Below are positions 1 through 7,244 of a DNA stretch of 14,728 nucleotides, piece by piece. The translations under genes and the position numbers were made by a program. Source of the DNA: Limnochordia bacterium (lineage in GTDB: Bacteria > Bacillota > Limnochordia > DUMW01); assembly GCA_023230925.1 (NCBI GenBank), contig JALNWK010000062.1, positions 1 to 14,728 of the forward strand. Direction: 5' to 3'. The notes below the pieces were generated by a model. It was not told the origin of the DNA and searched no databases. It saw only the letters and a list, made by a program, of their open reading frames with translations. Positions within the stretch are counted from its first letter, which is position 1, and every line of letters begins with the position of its first letter.

Positions 1-165
1 AAAATTAGCCGTAGTAATCCACGTCATTGTTCGAAACGGAAATCCCATTCTGAAAACAGAACAACTCTAAAACGGAGCACCTACCCTAAGTGTATACACA
101 TCCTGACTTTGACGGGGTCCTGTTTCCCTCCCCAAAGGGGGTATACAAAGGAGCGCGTTTCTAGG

Positions 166-171
166 TATAAT
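166..171 (+). promoter_or_regulatory. Candidate -10 element upstream of the PilZ gene
   Basis: A perfect TATAAT lies 36 nt before the ATG at 207. No good -35 hexamer is present at 16-18 nt spacing; the closest stretch is the ATACAA-like sequence around 143-148. A 10-bp palindrome, GTGTATACAC, lies at 90-99 and could be an operator, but this is only a guess. Bases 1-165 otherwise show no gene. Confidence 0.3.
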
Positions 172-206
172 AAACGTATAACCATAATAAGATAAAGGTG
201 TCAGAA

Positions 207-863
207 ATGGGAGAGACAACCAAATTTTTCTCTGAGGGAACTACCGTACTAATTGAACTGGGCTTACGCAGCCGGAAAAGGTACCAAGGGACAATCAACG
301 AACGGGATCAGGATTTCTTGTACCTGACGGTATCCAAGATAGCGGGAAGGCGTATCAAGCCAGGCAGTATAATCTGTCTCCACCAAGATGCGGATGAAAT
401 CACTTACATCGCACGGGTTCGGGTTTTGGCCGTTGAAGATCGCAAATCCATGGTACTGTTGAAAACGCAAATACCGCGTACAGTGGAATCCCTTAGGGCC
501 CGGAGATACTGCCGTGTAGATACTAGATTGCCTGTTTTGGTTAATGGTGTGCCCGGACGAATTGTGAATTTGAGCGCTACTGGAGCCCTTGTTCTCAGTG
601 CCTTTGAGGGTTTGGTTGATGAAGAGGTGGAGCTCAAGTTTAAACTAGCCCCGGATACAGAACCCCTAGAGGTTGATGCCCGCATTGTGCGGATCGAGGA
701 AACCCTATTTGGCAAACAGAATAGGGCCGCGATGGATTTCCTGGATATTTCGCAAAAACAACAAGAAGCCATCATCAAGTATATCCTTGAGACCCAACGC
801 AAATATTTGCAGAAGGGCACTTTGTTGCCGGACAGCATCTCCCATCGGCGCAGACCATTTTAA
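207..863 (+). CDS. PilZ-domain c-di-GMP receptor, YcgR/MotI (YpfA)-like
   Basis: A probable cytoplasmic receptor for cyclic di-GMP. The N-terminal half (about residues 10-90) matches the beta-barrel domain that precedes PilZ in YcgR-like proteins. The PilZ domain follows, with the RxxxR element RRYCR (about residues 99-103) and the second ligand motif NLSATG (about 121-126), which together contact the dinucleotide. At 218 residues it is about the size of B. subtilis MotI/YpfA, which brakes the flagellar motor when bound to c-di-GMP. That target is an inference, because no motility gene is nearby. An in-frame GTG at 198 lies inside the ribosome binding site AAAGGTG (194-200), so the ATG at 207, six bases after it, is preferred. 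The gene converges on the DUF4363 gene with only 2 nt between stop codons and no terminator between them. Both c-di-GMP motifs are intact. Confidence 0.85.
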   Translation: MGETTKFFSEGTTVLIELGLRSRKRYQGTINERDQDFLYLTVSKIAGRRIKPGSIICLHQDADEITYIARVRVLAVEDRKSMVLLKTQIPRTVESLRARRYCRVDTRLPVLVNGVPGRIVNLSATGALVLSAFEGLVDEEVELKFKLAPDTEPLEVDARIVRIEETLFGKQNRAAMDFLDISQKQQEAIIKYILETQRKYLQKGTLLPDSISHRRRPF

Positions 864-865
864 AG

Positions 866-1234
866 CTATTGCCCAAGGGTTAGCCAGTTACGACTCATGA
901 GTCTGATCTCTTCAATGGCCTTGGCCTTGTCACTAAACTCCAAGGCGGTTTGTAAGCGGATTAGCTGTTCCTCAAAGGCTGCTACTTCAGATTTTTCCAG
1001 GCTAATCTGCGCCTGGGTGAGAAATTTACTCCAGGTCTTGCGCAGTTGTTCATGGGTGTTTTGAGCCTGATTCCAGTCCTCTGCACCCACCTGTCTGTGC
1101 AGTTTACCAAACAAGGACGGGACCGTAACATCTGACCCAATCGGACCTTCAATTAAGAACCTTATGTTCATGACGAGAACCATCACAACAAAAAGTACAA
1201 CGACCCCGGAATACAGAAGAACGCGCTGCAGCAT
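866..1234 (-). CDS. DUF4363 family small membrane-anchored protein
   Basis: A 122-residue protein with one N-terminal hydrophobic segment (about residues 4-25) followed by a charged, helix-rich extracytoplasmic or soluble part with heptad-like Leu/Glu patterns. This is the usual form of DUF4363 proteins, which in Bacillota are often encoded directly after a DUF421 (YetF-like) gene, as here. Function is unknown. A longer frame begins at 1270 inside the DUF421 gene, but the ATG at 1234 is preceded by a strong GGGAGG ribosome binding site on the minus strand (about 1241-1247) with good spacing. It also starts 13 nt after the DUF421 stop, so it is taken as the start. The two genes are almost certainly one operon, and the products may act together at the membrane. 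The family call rests on size, topology and context. Confidence 0.7.
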   Translation of the reverse strand: MLQRVLLYSGVVVLFVVMVLVMNIRFLIEGPIGSDVTVPSLFGKLHRQVGAEDWNQAQNTHEQLRKTWSKFLTQAQISLEKSEVAAFEEQLIRLQTALEFSDKAKAIEEIRLMSRNWLTLGQ

Positions 1235-1247
1235 GATCCAACCTCCC

Positions 1248-1988
1248 TCAATCAGGTCCTTCATAGTCACTGGGATTAACGGTACCTGGGAAAGTCAACC
1301 GATCCTTCACCGTATCGACGTATAGAGTGCCTTGGGTATCTATTGCCGCATAGAATATCTCCTTAATACTTTTTATCCCCAGTTGCTGTAACTGATCCTG
1401 AAGCCATTTCTGATCAAGCCCTAACTGCTCTAGATTCTGGTTAATGACGATACCATTAACGATTACCTCCACGTTTACGCCTTCGTAGTTGGTTTCAAGA
1501 TTTAGATCCTCCGGTGTTACGGGGCGTTTTTGGGATTTGAGTTGTACACTAAGTTGTCCACTTGGTTCGAGTAAGGCGAATTCCACATCCATGATGTTGA
1601 AAACACTCTTGCCATGCAAAGCACTAATCAAGGTATCGATTGGATAGCGGGCCTTTTCCATATTGCGTTCGAGGATCTTGCCATTGTGAACTAACACCAC
1701 GGATTCCCCTTGGATAATATTAGACCAGCGACGATTACGAATTGTGATTACTTGCATGATTATTACAAGACCTGCCCAGGTAGTAAGGCCCACCCAATGG
1801 TGCATGGCAATACTTGAGAGGTCTGTGGACATCGTCGCCGCAATAGAGCCAATGGTGATACCATTAACATAGTCAAAGAAGCTAAGCTCTGCAATTTGTT
1901 TCTTGCCCAATATCCGTGCATAGAGGAATAAAGTTAGAAAGGCAAACACGGAGCGAACGAAGACAACTAGATTGACAGACAAATTCAT
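1248..1988 (-). CDS. DUF421 (YetF-like) membrane protein
   Basis: An integral membrane protein of the YetF family. The first 85 residues hold three hydrophobic segments and the family signature RILGKKQIAELSFFDYVNGI (about residues 24-43 from the ATG at 1988), followed by the GSIAA element. The cytoplasmic C-terminal domain keeps typical family features: the HNGKILERN stretch, a basic YPIDTLISALHGK stretch, and the VEFALLEPSGQLSV strand pair. Full length (246 residues) is normal. The biochemical role is unknown; B. subtilis has several paralogues, some expressed in sporulation. The ATG at 1988 is chosen over the GTG directly before it at 1991; the ribosome binding site is weak (GGGTG). It is first in an operon with the DUF4363 gene and divergent from the Gfo/Idh oxidoreductase gene, sharing a 182-nt upstream region with no clear promoter. 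Confidence 0.85.
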   Translation of the reverse strand: MNLSVNLVVFVRSVFAFLTLFLYARILGKKQIAELSFFDYVNGITIGSIAATMSTDLSSIAMHHWVGLTTWAGLVIIMQVITIRNRRWSNIIQGESVVLVHNGKILERNMEKARYPIDTLISALHGKSVFNIMDVEFALLEPSGQLSVQLKSQKRPVTPEDLNLETNYEGVNVEVIVNGIVINQNLEQLGLDQKWLQDQLQQLGIKSIKEIFYAAIDTQGTLYVDTVKDRLTFPGTVNPSDYEGPD

Positions 1989-2170
1989 CACCCATCAATA
2001 GATTGACCAAACCAAGGGAAATGATACTTCCAAAATCGGCCGGATTGGTTCTTGGGTTTTGCATAAAGACATCATTTAGTCATTATTTGGAGTGGTTTGC
2101 AGGAATTATCCAGGGGGAATGTCGAATTTTAACACAGTAGAGAGTCGATGAAGACATAAGGGGGATACTC

Positions 2171-3301
2171 GTGAAGAAGCTGGGAATTGGGATTGTTGGC
2201 TATGGTTTCATGGGTCGGGTGCACTTAGCTGCCTATATGAGCATACCGGTGTACTACCCAACGCGCACCTTTGAACCAGTAGTTATGGGGGTTTGTAGTC
2301 GCAGCGGAGCAAGTATCAAACAGGCCCAACAAAGCCACAATTTCCACTTTGTCACTACGGATTATGCAGAACTTTTGGCCCGTGACGGGATCGATGTGGT
2401 AGATATTTGCACCCCTAACTACTTGCATAAACCAATGATCATTGCTGCCCTAAAGGCAAACAAGCATGTCTATGTGGACAAGCCCTTGGCTTTAGACGCG
2501 GTTGAGGCAGAAGAGATTCTTGAGGTAGCGAGCAGAAGCTCGAAAAAGGTGCAAGTAGGGTTTCAATATAGATACATTCCTGCCGTGATGCGAGCAAAGC
2601 AGTTAATTGAACAAGGCGCGGTGGGGGAGGTATATCATTTTCACGCGGCCTATCTGCATGCTGGGTACACCGACAAAGATCGGCCAATGAGTTGGCGTTT
2701 ACGAAAATCCCTGGCTGGTGGTGGTGCATTGTTTGATTTGGGCTCCCATGTGGTTGACCTAATGGCGTACCTATTAGGTGATTTTGCCCGGGTGCGTGCG
2801 TCAAGCCAGACCTTCATTAAGCAAAGACCCTCATCAGAGGGCTCCTCAGTAATGGAATCAGTCGATGTCGATGACTACAGCATGATCGAAGCGATCATGG
2901 AGCAGGGGGGCCGGGGGGTCATTGAGGTCTCTCGCTTTGCCACAGGCTCCAATAATGATTTATCCTTTAGCATCTACGGTAGCTCTGGAGCCTTGAGGTT
3001 TAACCTTATGGAACCTAATTGGCTTTATTACTACAATGCCGCTTTACCAGGAGACCCCTACGGGGGGCTAAGAGGTTACAGCAGAATTGAGTGTGTGAAC
3101 AGATACGACGATAGCGATTTCCCAGGACCAAAACATGAGATCGGGTGGATGAGGTATCATATCGCTGCTCAGTATGCTTTCTTAACAAGTATTGCGTTAG
3201 GGACTCCCCCAAGCCCGGGTGTTGCTGAGGCCTATCATGTGCAGCAGGTCCTGTCGGCGGCAGCAAGATCTGTTTCCCAAGGTTGTTGGGAAAACGTCTA
3301 A
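2171..3301 (+). CDS. Gfo/Idh/MocA family NAD(P)-dependent oxidoreductase
   Basis: A sugar or inositol-type dehydrogenase of about usual length (376 residues). The N-terminal Rossmann fold has the dinucleotide motif G10-Y-G12-F-M-G15. The family's EKP triad appears as D103-K104-P105, with the catalytic lysine kept and Glu replaced by Asp. In the C-terminal alpha/beta domain the motif GGGALFDLGSHVVDL supplies Asp189 and His193, the usual partners of the lysine. The substrate cannot be read from sequence. The nearby AraC regulator and GH4 alpha-galactosidase suggest a hexose or hexose derivative. The GTG start has a good ribosome binding site (AAGGGGG, about 2158-2164, six bases upstream). The gene is divergent from the DUF421 operon. 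Downstream lies a decayed repeat-protein gene, so co-transcription with the GH4 gene is doubtful. Confidence 0.9.
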   Translation: MKKLGIGIVGYGFMGRVHLAAYMSIPVYYPTRTFEPVVMGVCSRSGASIKQAQQSHNFHFVTTDYAELLARDGIDVVDICTPNYLHKPMIIAALKANKHVYVDKPLALDAVEAEEILEVASRSSKKVQVGFQYRYIPAVMRAKQLIEQGAVGEVYHFHAAYLHAGYTDKDRPMSWRLRKSLAGGGALFDLGSHVVDLMAYLLGDFARVRASSQTFIKQRPSSEGSSVMESVDVDDYSMIEAIMEQGGRGVIEVSRFATGSNNDLSFSIYGSSGALRFNLMEPNWLYYYNAALPGDPYGGLRGYSRIECVNRYDDSDFPGPKHEIGWMRYHIAAQYAFLTSIALGTPPSPGVAEAYHVQQVLSAAARSVSQGCWENV

Positions 3302-3379
3302 AAGGTGTCCTTGTACCTTGATATGTAAACTAGACACTATAGATTACAGTGCACAGGGTGATTTCCCGAAACACTGTGA

Positions 3380-4644
3380 CCATCACTAGACTCTATCTGG
3401 CATTTATTCAAAGGGCTCGGACCAGAGAATAACACGTTGCTTAACTGGGTTAGTGCTCCTGACGTGGGACAAAGTCTCAATGCTTCCATTGACATTGGTT
3501 ACAAGGAACGCTCAGAAGAGCTCTATCTTGAGATTGGACAATATGGAGATAATGGAGAAATCGACTATGAGATCGAAGTTGAGTTTCTGGAGCTCGATGA
3601 TGTTTTTGAAAGGAACGATCTCTTTACTCAAGCGCAATGGATCGAGGTGGACAAAGAAGTAACCGGATACATCTTTCCCCGGGGTGATCGGGAAAGGCAT
3701 TGCCTGGGCATCCCGCAGCCTGGGCAGGTGGTGGTAACCCTATCCAGTCCTGATCCAGCTATCCGGCCTAGCCTTAGGCTGGTTTCCCCAGATAATTATA
3801 CAAGGGTAAACTGGACTAGCGCAGAGGATTTTGGCAAGAGTGTCTCCAACCAGATGGATATCCTTGAACCGGGACTGCTATTTGTGGAAGCACAGTATTA
3901 CGGCGATGAACGTCGCTCTACTCAGGCTTATACCACAAAAAGCACATGGACGCCGGTAGTTGATGAGTCTGAACCAAACAATGATCTTAGTCAGCGCACC
4001 TTTATTTCCTTAGGAGAGATGGTATCAGCACATATCTTTCCTGTGGGGGATAGAGATTGGTATGAAATTGGCACAGAGAAGATGGGTTTCCTACACATTG
4101 AGGTCTCTTCAAAGGATTCAGCTATGCTGATGGGTCTTCGGGTTGTCTCCGAGGCACTTGCAAACTGGATCTATACTGAAAACTCGCTAGACAAGCTAAA
4201 TACCACCATTCAAGCGCTACCAGGGAAATGTGTTCTCGAGATCGCACAAAGGGGCGACAACAGACGGAGTACTCTGCCTTATCAGGTTCAAGTTAGCTTA
4301 GAGGAAGTTGTGGATACATTTGAACCTAATAACCGTTTTTTCCAGGCGGCTCCTATTACCGTTGGGGTGCCGGTTCAGGGTACTATCTTTCCAACAGGAG
4401 ACCGGGATTGGTATTCCTATACTCTGTTCGCAGAGAGTGAGGTCAGCATTGAGACTATAGGTGATAGTCCCTTGCAGATGGAAACAACAATACTGCAGTT
4501 TACTGGACCTATGCCGCCCAAGCCGGGGAGAAGGCAGAGATTCAAAGGAAGCTGGGAGCGGGTACTTATTTCATCGAGGTTACGCACTACGATGATCGCG
4601 TTGCTAGAAGGCAGCCATATACACTGACGATATCAACAAAGTAG
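3380..4644 (+). pseudogene. Remnant of a PPC-type repeat protein (5' truncated, frameshifted)
   Basis: The main frame (3437-4627) holds about three tandem units of roughly 119 residues, preceded by the C-terminal half of a fourth. Each unit starts with a DxFEPNN-like segment, then IFPxGDRDWY, then beta-strand-rich sequence ending in a (Y/L)xEI-type strand. Units begin near 3596, 3959 and 4310. The EPNN...GDxDWY pattern is that of the bacterial pre-peptidase C-terminal (PPC) domain, usually found in secreted proteins. Damage is visible at both ends. The frame opens mid-unit at 3380 after a TGA, with no signal peptide and no ribosome binding site before the TTG at 3437. Near 4475-4490 homology moves to another frame, which carries the expected unit ending (YFIEVTHYDD, then YTLTIST) and stops at TAG 4642-4644. 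Upstream, at about 3359-3376, a different frame reads GDFPKHC, resembling the GDRERHC of unit one, so the truncation may include an older frameshift. Probably nonfunctional. Confidence 0.75.
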
Positions 4645-4672
4645 CTTGGAATCTGCAGGATGAGTAGATATT

Positions 4673-4681
4673 TGGTATACT
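4673..4681 (+). promoter_or_regulatory. Extended -10 promoter of the AraC-family gene
   Basis: TGGTATACT is an extended -10 element (TGn followed by TATACT, 5 of 6 matches). The -35 region is poor, which is common for extended -10 promoters. Transcription would begin around 4688, giving a leader of about 106 nt before the ATG at 4794. Confidence 0.45.
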
Positions 4682-4691
4682 TGGTCTAGAC

Positions 4692-4740
4692 GGAGGTAGT
4701 GAGTATGCCTTTCTGCTAAAGGGTTAGGGTGCTCACTACC
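4692..4740 (+). promoter_or_regulatory. AraC leader: 9-bp stem enclosing a four-codon mini-ORF
   Basis: GGTAGTGAG (4695-4703) and CTCACTACC (4732-4740) are perfect 9-bp inverted repeats. Inside them CCTTT (4708-4712) and AAAGG (4718-4722) can form a smaller hairpin with a five-base loop. GGAGGT (4692-4697) overlaps the 5' arm and precedes ATG 4705, which opens a reading frame of only four codons (M-P-F-C) ending at TAA 4717-4719. The stem would bury this ribosome binding site. No U-tract follows, so it does not look like a terminator. A role in controlling the AraC gene is inferred. Confidence 0.4.
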
Positions 4741-4793
4741 CATTGGTTGAAGGACCAAGCTGGTGTTTTAACGCTTTAGCCGGAGGGTTGACG

Positions 4794-5771
4794 ATGGAAC
4801 ACCCATGCGATCTTTATTCTAAATCCCTGTGGGCATGCCCCTATAGTTCATATATCGTGTATTACTACCGCCGGAATTTCGCACCGGGTTACTCCCTGAC
4901 TTCCCACGGCCACGGCCAGGCGGAGATAATGTATGTGGAGTCCGGAGAGATTACCCTGGAATTTCCCGAAAAACAGGTAGATTTACAAGCCTCAGACTTT
5001 GTTGTGATTAACGGAGGAGTATATCATGGTAAGCTCCCCGTGGTTAAGGAATGCCGCATCACTAACTGCGAGTTCTTCTTTGAATACGATCCCAGTGGAG
5101 TGATCACTACTCTTTCTGTAGCAAGGAAGCTTAACCAAACCCAGTGGCCCTTTGCCTACGGTCACCCGTGGTTGAAGGGGACGGATACAGGAACAGTAGG
5201 TAAAGCCTTAGCGGACCTCGTTGAGCTCCTAGATAGTCGCGAGGAACAACTACTCATCGATCTAGCATTCTGGCGACTATTTGCGGAGCTATCTTTAACC
5301 ATCGGGCAACCCTTGCGAAGCTTTGACGTACCCAACTTGCATGTGAACCGAGCCATCAGGTTCATGCGCGCGCGCTACAGTTGGGACCTAAGTATTGAGG
5401 ACATAAGTAAGCACCTGCAATTGAACCGCAGCTACTTTAGTCGTATCTTTAAAGAAGTCACGAATCAGACACCCAATGAATACTTAACCAGACTAAGGAT
5501 CAAACAGGCGAAGAAATTACTAGTTACAACGGATCTTTCCATTATTGATATCTGCCAAGATGTGGGCATCAAGAACCAACAACATTTCTCAAAGTTGTTT
5601 TCTCGTTATGTAGGTGTTGCACCTAGTACTTACCGGCGAGAGTATGAAGTAAAAAGCTCCTGGCGGGGTGGTAATCGGTACCCCACCGTTGAAGATGGCT
5701 GTGATCGATATCTAGGGTCACAATCCGACACGTTCCAGCAGCAAAAGGACACAAACAGACAAGCAAAGTAA
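4794..5771 (+). CDS. AraC-family transcriptional regulator (cupin sensor plus double HTH)
   Basis: A one-component, probably sugar-responsive regulator of 325 residues. The N-terminal part (about residues 30-80) looks like the AraC-type cupin ligand domain, with the SHGHGQAEIMYVESGEI segment. The C-terminal part (about 184-284) is the standard two helix-turn-helix DNA-binding domain. It reads LSIEDISKHLQLNRSYFSRI for the first HTH, then IIDICQDVGIKNQQHFSKLF and the closing signature GVAPSTYRR for the second. A frame extends upstream to a TTG at 4743, but GGAGGG (4782-4787) sits six bases before ATG 4794, which is taken as the start. The 42-residue tail after the HTH is polar and probably disordered. 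The gene lies 55 nt upstream of the GH4 gene in the same direction, so that gene is its likely target. Confidence 0.9.
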   Translation: MEHPCDLYSKSLWACPYSSYIVYYYRRNFAPGYSLTSHGHGQAEIMYVESGEITLEFPEKQVDLQASDFVVINGGVYHGKLPVVKECRITNCEFFFEYDPSGVITTLSVARKLNQTQWPFAYGHPWLKGTDTGTVGKALADLVELLDSREEQLLIDLAFWRLFAELSLTIGQPLRSFDVPNLHVNRAIRFMRARYSWDLSIEDISKHLQLNRSYFSRIFKEVTNQTPNEYLTRLRIKQAKKLLVTTDLSIIDICQDVGIKNQQHFSKLFSRYVGVAPSTYRREYEVKSSWRGGNRYPTVEDGCDRYLGSQSDTFQQQKDTNRQAK

Positions 5772-5826
5772 TCTGAAATGGGTATATTAAAGATGAACTG
5801 ACTTTTGCGAAAGGTGGCCGTGGAAC

Positions 5827-7134
5827 GTGAAGAAAATCGCATTTATAGGAGCTGGCAGCCTGGGTTTCTCCCGGCGGCTAATGATTGACATTCTATCTTT
5901 CCCTGCACTACAAGATTGTATGTTTTCACTGATGGACATCGATGAGTTTCGCCTCGGATATGTTGAGCGGATTGCAAAACGGATCATCGATGAAGGAGGG
6001 TATCCAGCCAAATTCGAAGTCACTACGGATCGGAAAAAGGCAATCGAAGGTGCCGACTATGTAATCATCATGATCTTGGCAAATGGGTTTGAGGCAATCA
6101 AACCGGAGATTGAAATACCCTTAAAATATGGTGTGGATCAATGCATCGGTGATACTACTGGCCCCGGCGGGATCTTTCGCGGGTTACGGACCATACCCAT
6201 GATCCTGGATATCTGTCGAGATGTAGAGAAGTATGCACCTAATGCCTTCGTGCTCAACTACACCAATCCCATGAGCATTCTTTGTACTGCTATGAACAAA
6301 GCCACCTCTGTTAGGAATGTAGGGCTTTGCCATAGTGTACAAGGAACAGCCGCCCTAATTGCCAATTGGGTGGGGATTCCCTATGATGAGTTTGACTACC
6401 TTGTGGCTGGGATTAATCACCAAGCTTGGTTCCTCAAGGCGGAACACAATGGTAAGAGTGTGTACCCAACGCTAAGGGAAAAAATCGCCGATGAGGAAAT
6501 ATATAACAGTGATACCACCAGGTTTGAAATGTTTAAGCACCTAGATTATTTCGTCACCGAATCAAGCGGACACAACTCAGAGTATAACCCCTGGTTTAGG
6601 AAACGCCCGGATCTACTGCAAAAGTATACCCCGGGTGGCAGTTGGAATGGGGGAACAGGCTTTATCCTTCAGCTGTACGGCAAGGATCGGGAGGATTTTG
6701 CCCAAGACCTGGAGCGCATGGCCTCTGGCGAAGACAAGATCAACTTCAACCGGAGTAACGAGTATGGTTCACAGATTATCAATGCCATGGAAACAGACGC
6801 GCCCTTCCGGTTCAATGGAAACGTAGCAAACAATGGGTTCATCAGCAATCTACCCACTGGTAGTTGCGTTGAGGTACCTTGTTATGCGGATTCCCACGGA
6901 TTGTCTCCTATGGTTGTGGGAGCATTACCCTCACAGCTGGTAATACTGAACCAGATTCATGTGGCCATGGCCGACATGACCGTGGAAGCATCCTTAACGG
7001 GCAATAAACGGCTGGTATTCCAAGCTATTGCCCACGACCCCCTCACGTCAGCAGTACTGTCACTACAGGAAATAGAAGATATGGTTGATGAATTGTTCGC
7101 TTCTCAAAGTAAATGGCTGCCCCAATTCAAATAA
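5827..7134 (+). CDS. melA: GH4 alpha-galactosidase, NAD+ and metal dependent (MelA-like)
   Basis: A cytoplasmic glycosidase of family GH4, which hydrolyses alpha-galactosides such as melibiose by an NAD+-assisted redox/elimination mechanism with a divalent metal. It has the N-terminal nucleotide motif GAGSLGF (G8-A-G10-S11), the DTTGPGG segment (109-115), NYTNPM (144-149), the signature C168-H-S-V-Q172, and N197-H198-Q199 (GINHQAW). Cys168 and His198 are the expected metal ligands. In GH4, the CHSV type of signature goes with alpha-galactosidases, whereas 6-phospho-glycosidases carry other tetrads, so an unphosphorylated substrate is likely. At 435 residues it is close to the usual MelA size. 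The GTG start has AAAGGTGG nine bases upstream. A TATATT (5783-5788) without a -35 could be an AraC-activated promoter. The specificity is inferred from the motif, and a related alpha-galacturonidase remains possible. Confidence 0.85.
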   Translation: MKKIAFIGAGSLGFSRRLMIDILSFPALQDCMFSLMDIDEFRLGYVERIAKRIIDEGGYPAKFEVTTDRKKAIEGADYVIIMILANGFEAIKPEIEIPLKYGVDQCIGDTTGPGGIFRGLRTIPMILDICRDVEKYAPNAFVLNYTNPMSILCTAMNKATSVRNVGLCHSVQGTAALIANWVGIPYDEFDYLVAGINHQAWFLKAEHNGKSVYPTLREKIADEEIYNSDTTRFEMFKHLDYFVTESSGHNSEYNPWFRKRPDLLQKYTPGGSWNGGTGFILQLYGKDREDFAQDLERMASGEDKINFNRSNEYGSQIINAMETDAPFRFNGNVANNGFISNLPTGSCVEVPCYADSHGLSPMVVGALPSQLVILNQIHVAMADMTVEASLTGNKRLVFQAIAHDPLTSAVLSLQEIEDMVDELFASQSKWLPQFK

Positions 7135-7144
7135 TCACGGTCTT

Positions 7145-7174
7145 GCATCCGGGATGATACTTCATCCCGGATGC
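7145..7174 (+). terminator. 13-bp perfect hairpin after the GH4 gene
   Basis: GCATCCGGGATGA (7145-7157), a TACT loop and TCATCCCGGATGC (7162-7174) form a perfect 13-bp stem 10 nt after the stop codon. The following bases (ACCTTTCC) contain only a short T run. It is therefore a strong hairpin but a weak intrinsic terminator, and may serve mainly to protect the 3' end. Confidence 0.6.
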
Positions 7175-7207
7175 ACCTTTCCAGCATGAAACCCCTTCTC
7201 GCAATCA

Positions 7208-7213
7208 TATAAT
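7208..7213 (+). promoter_or_regulatory. Candidate -10 element for the M23 peptidase gene
   Basis: A perfect TATAAT lies 31 nt before the GTG start and 34 nt after the GH4 hairpin, as expected for a separate transcription unit. No convincing -35 sequence is seen at 16-18 nt spacing. Confidence 0.4.
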
Positions 7214-7244
7214 CGTACGAGGATACTTCCCTTGGGGTGAGGAC

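Noticed and set aside
404..838. Minus-strand 144-codon frame inside the PilZ gene
   Set aside because: It is the antisense shadow of a well-supported gene, with Ser/Arg-rich composition and no ribosome binding site.
1882..2064. Short minus-strand frame overlapping the start of the DUF421 gene
   Set aside because: It runs out of frame through the conserved DUF421 coding region. The DUF421 N-terminus is already complete from 1988.
3302..3380. Terminator after the Gfo/Idh gene
   Set aside because: Only a five-base stem (AAGGT/ACCTT) without a T-tract is present, too weak to call.
3437..4627. Intact 396-residue protein reading of the repeat region
   Set aside because: Both ends disagree with the internal repeat pattern: a mid-repeat start without ribosome binding site, and an out-of-frame ending. 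It was called a pseudogene instead.
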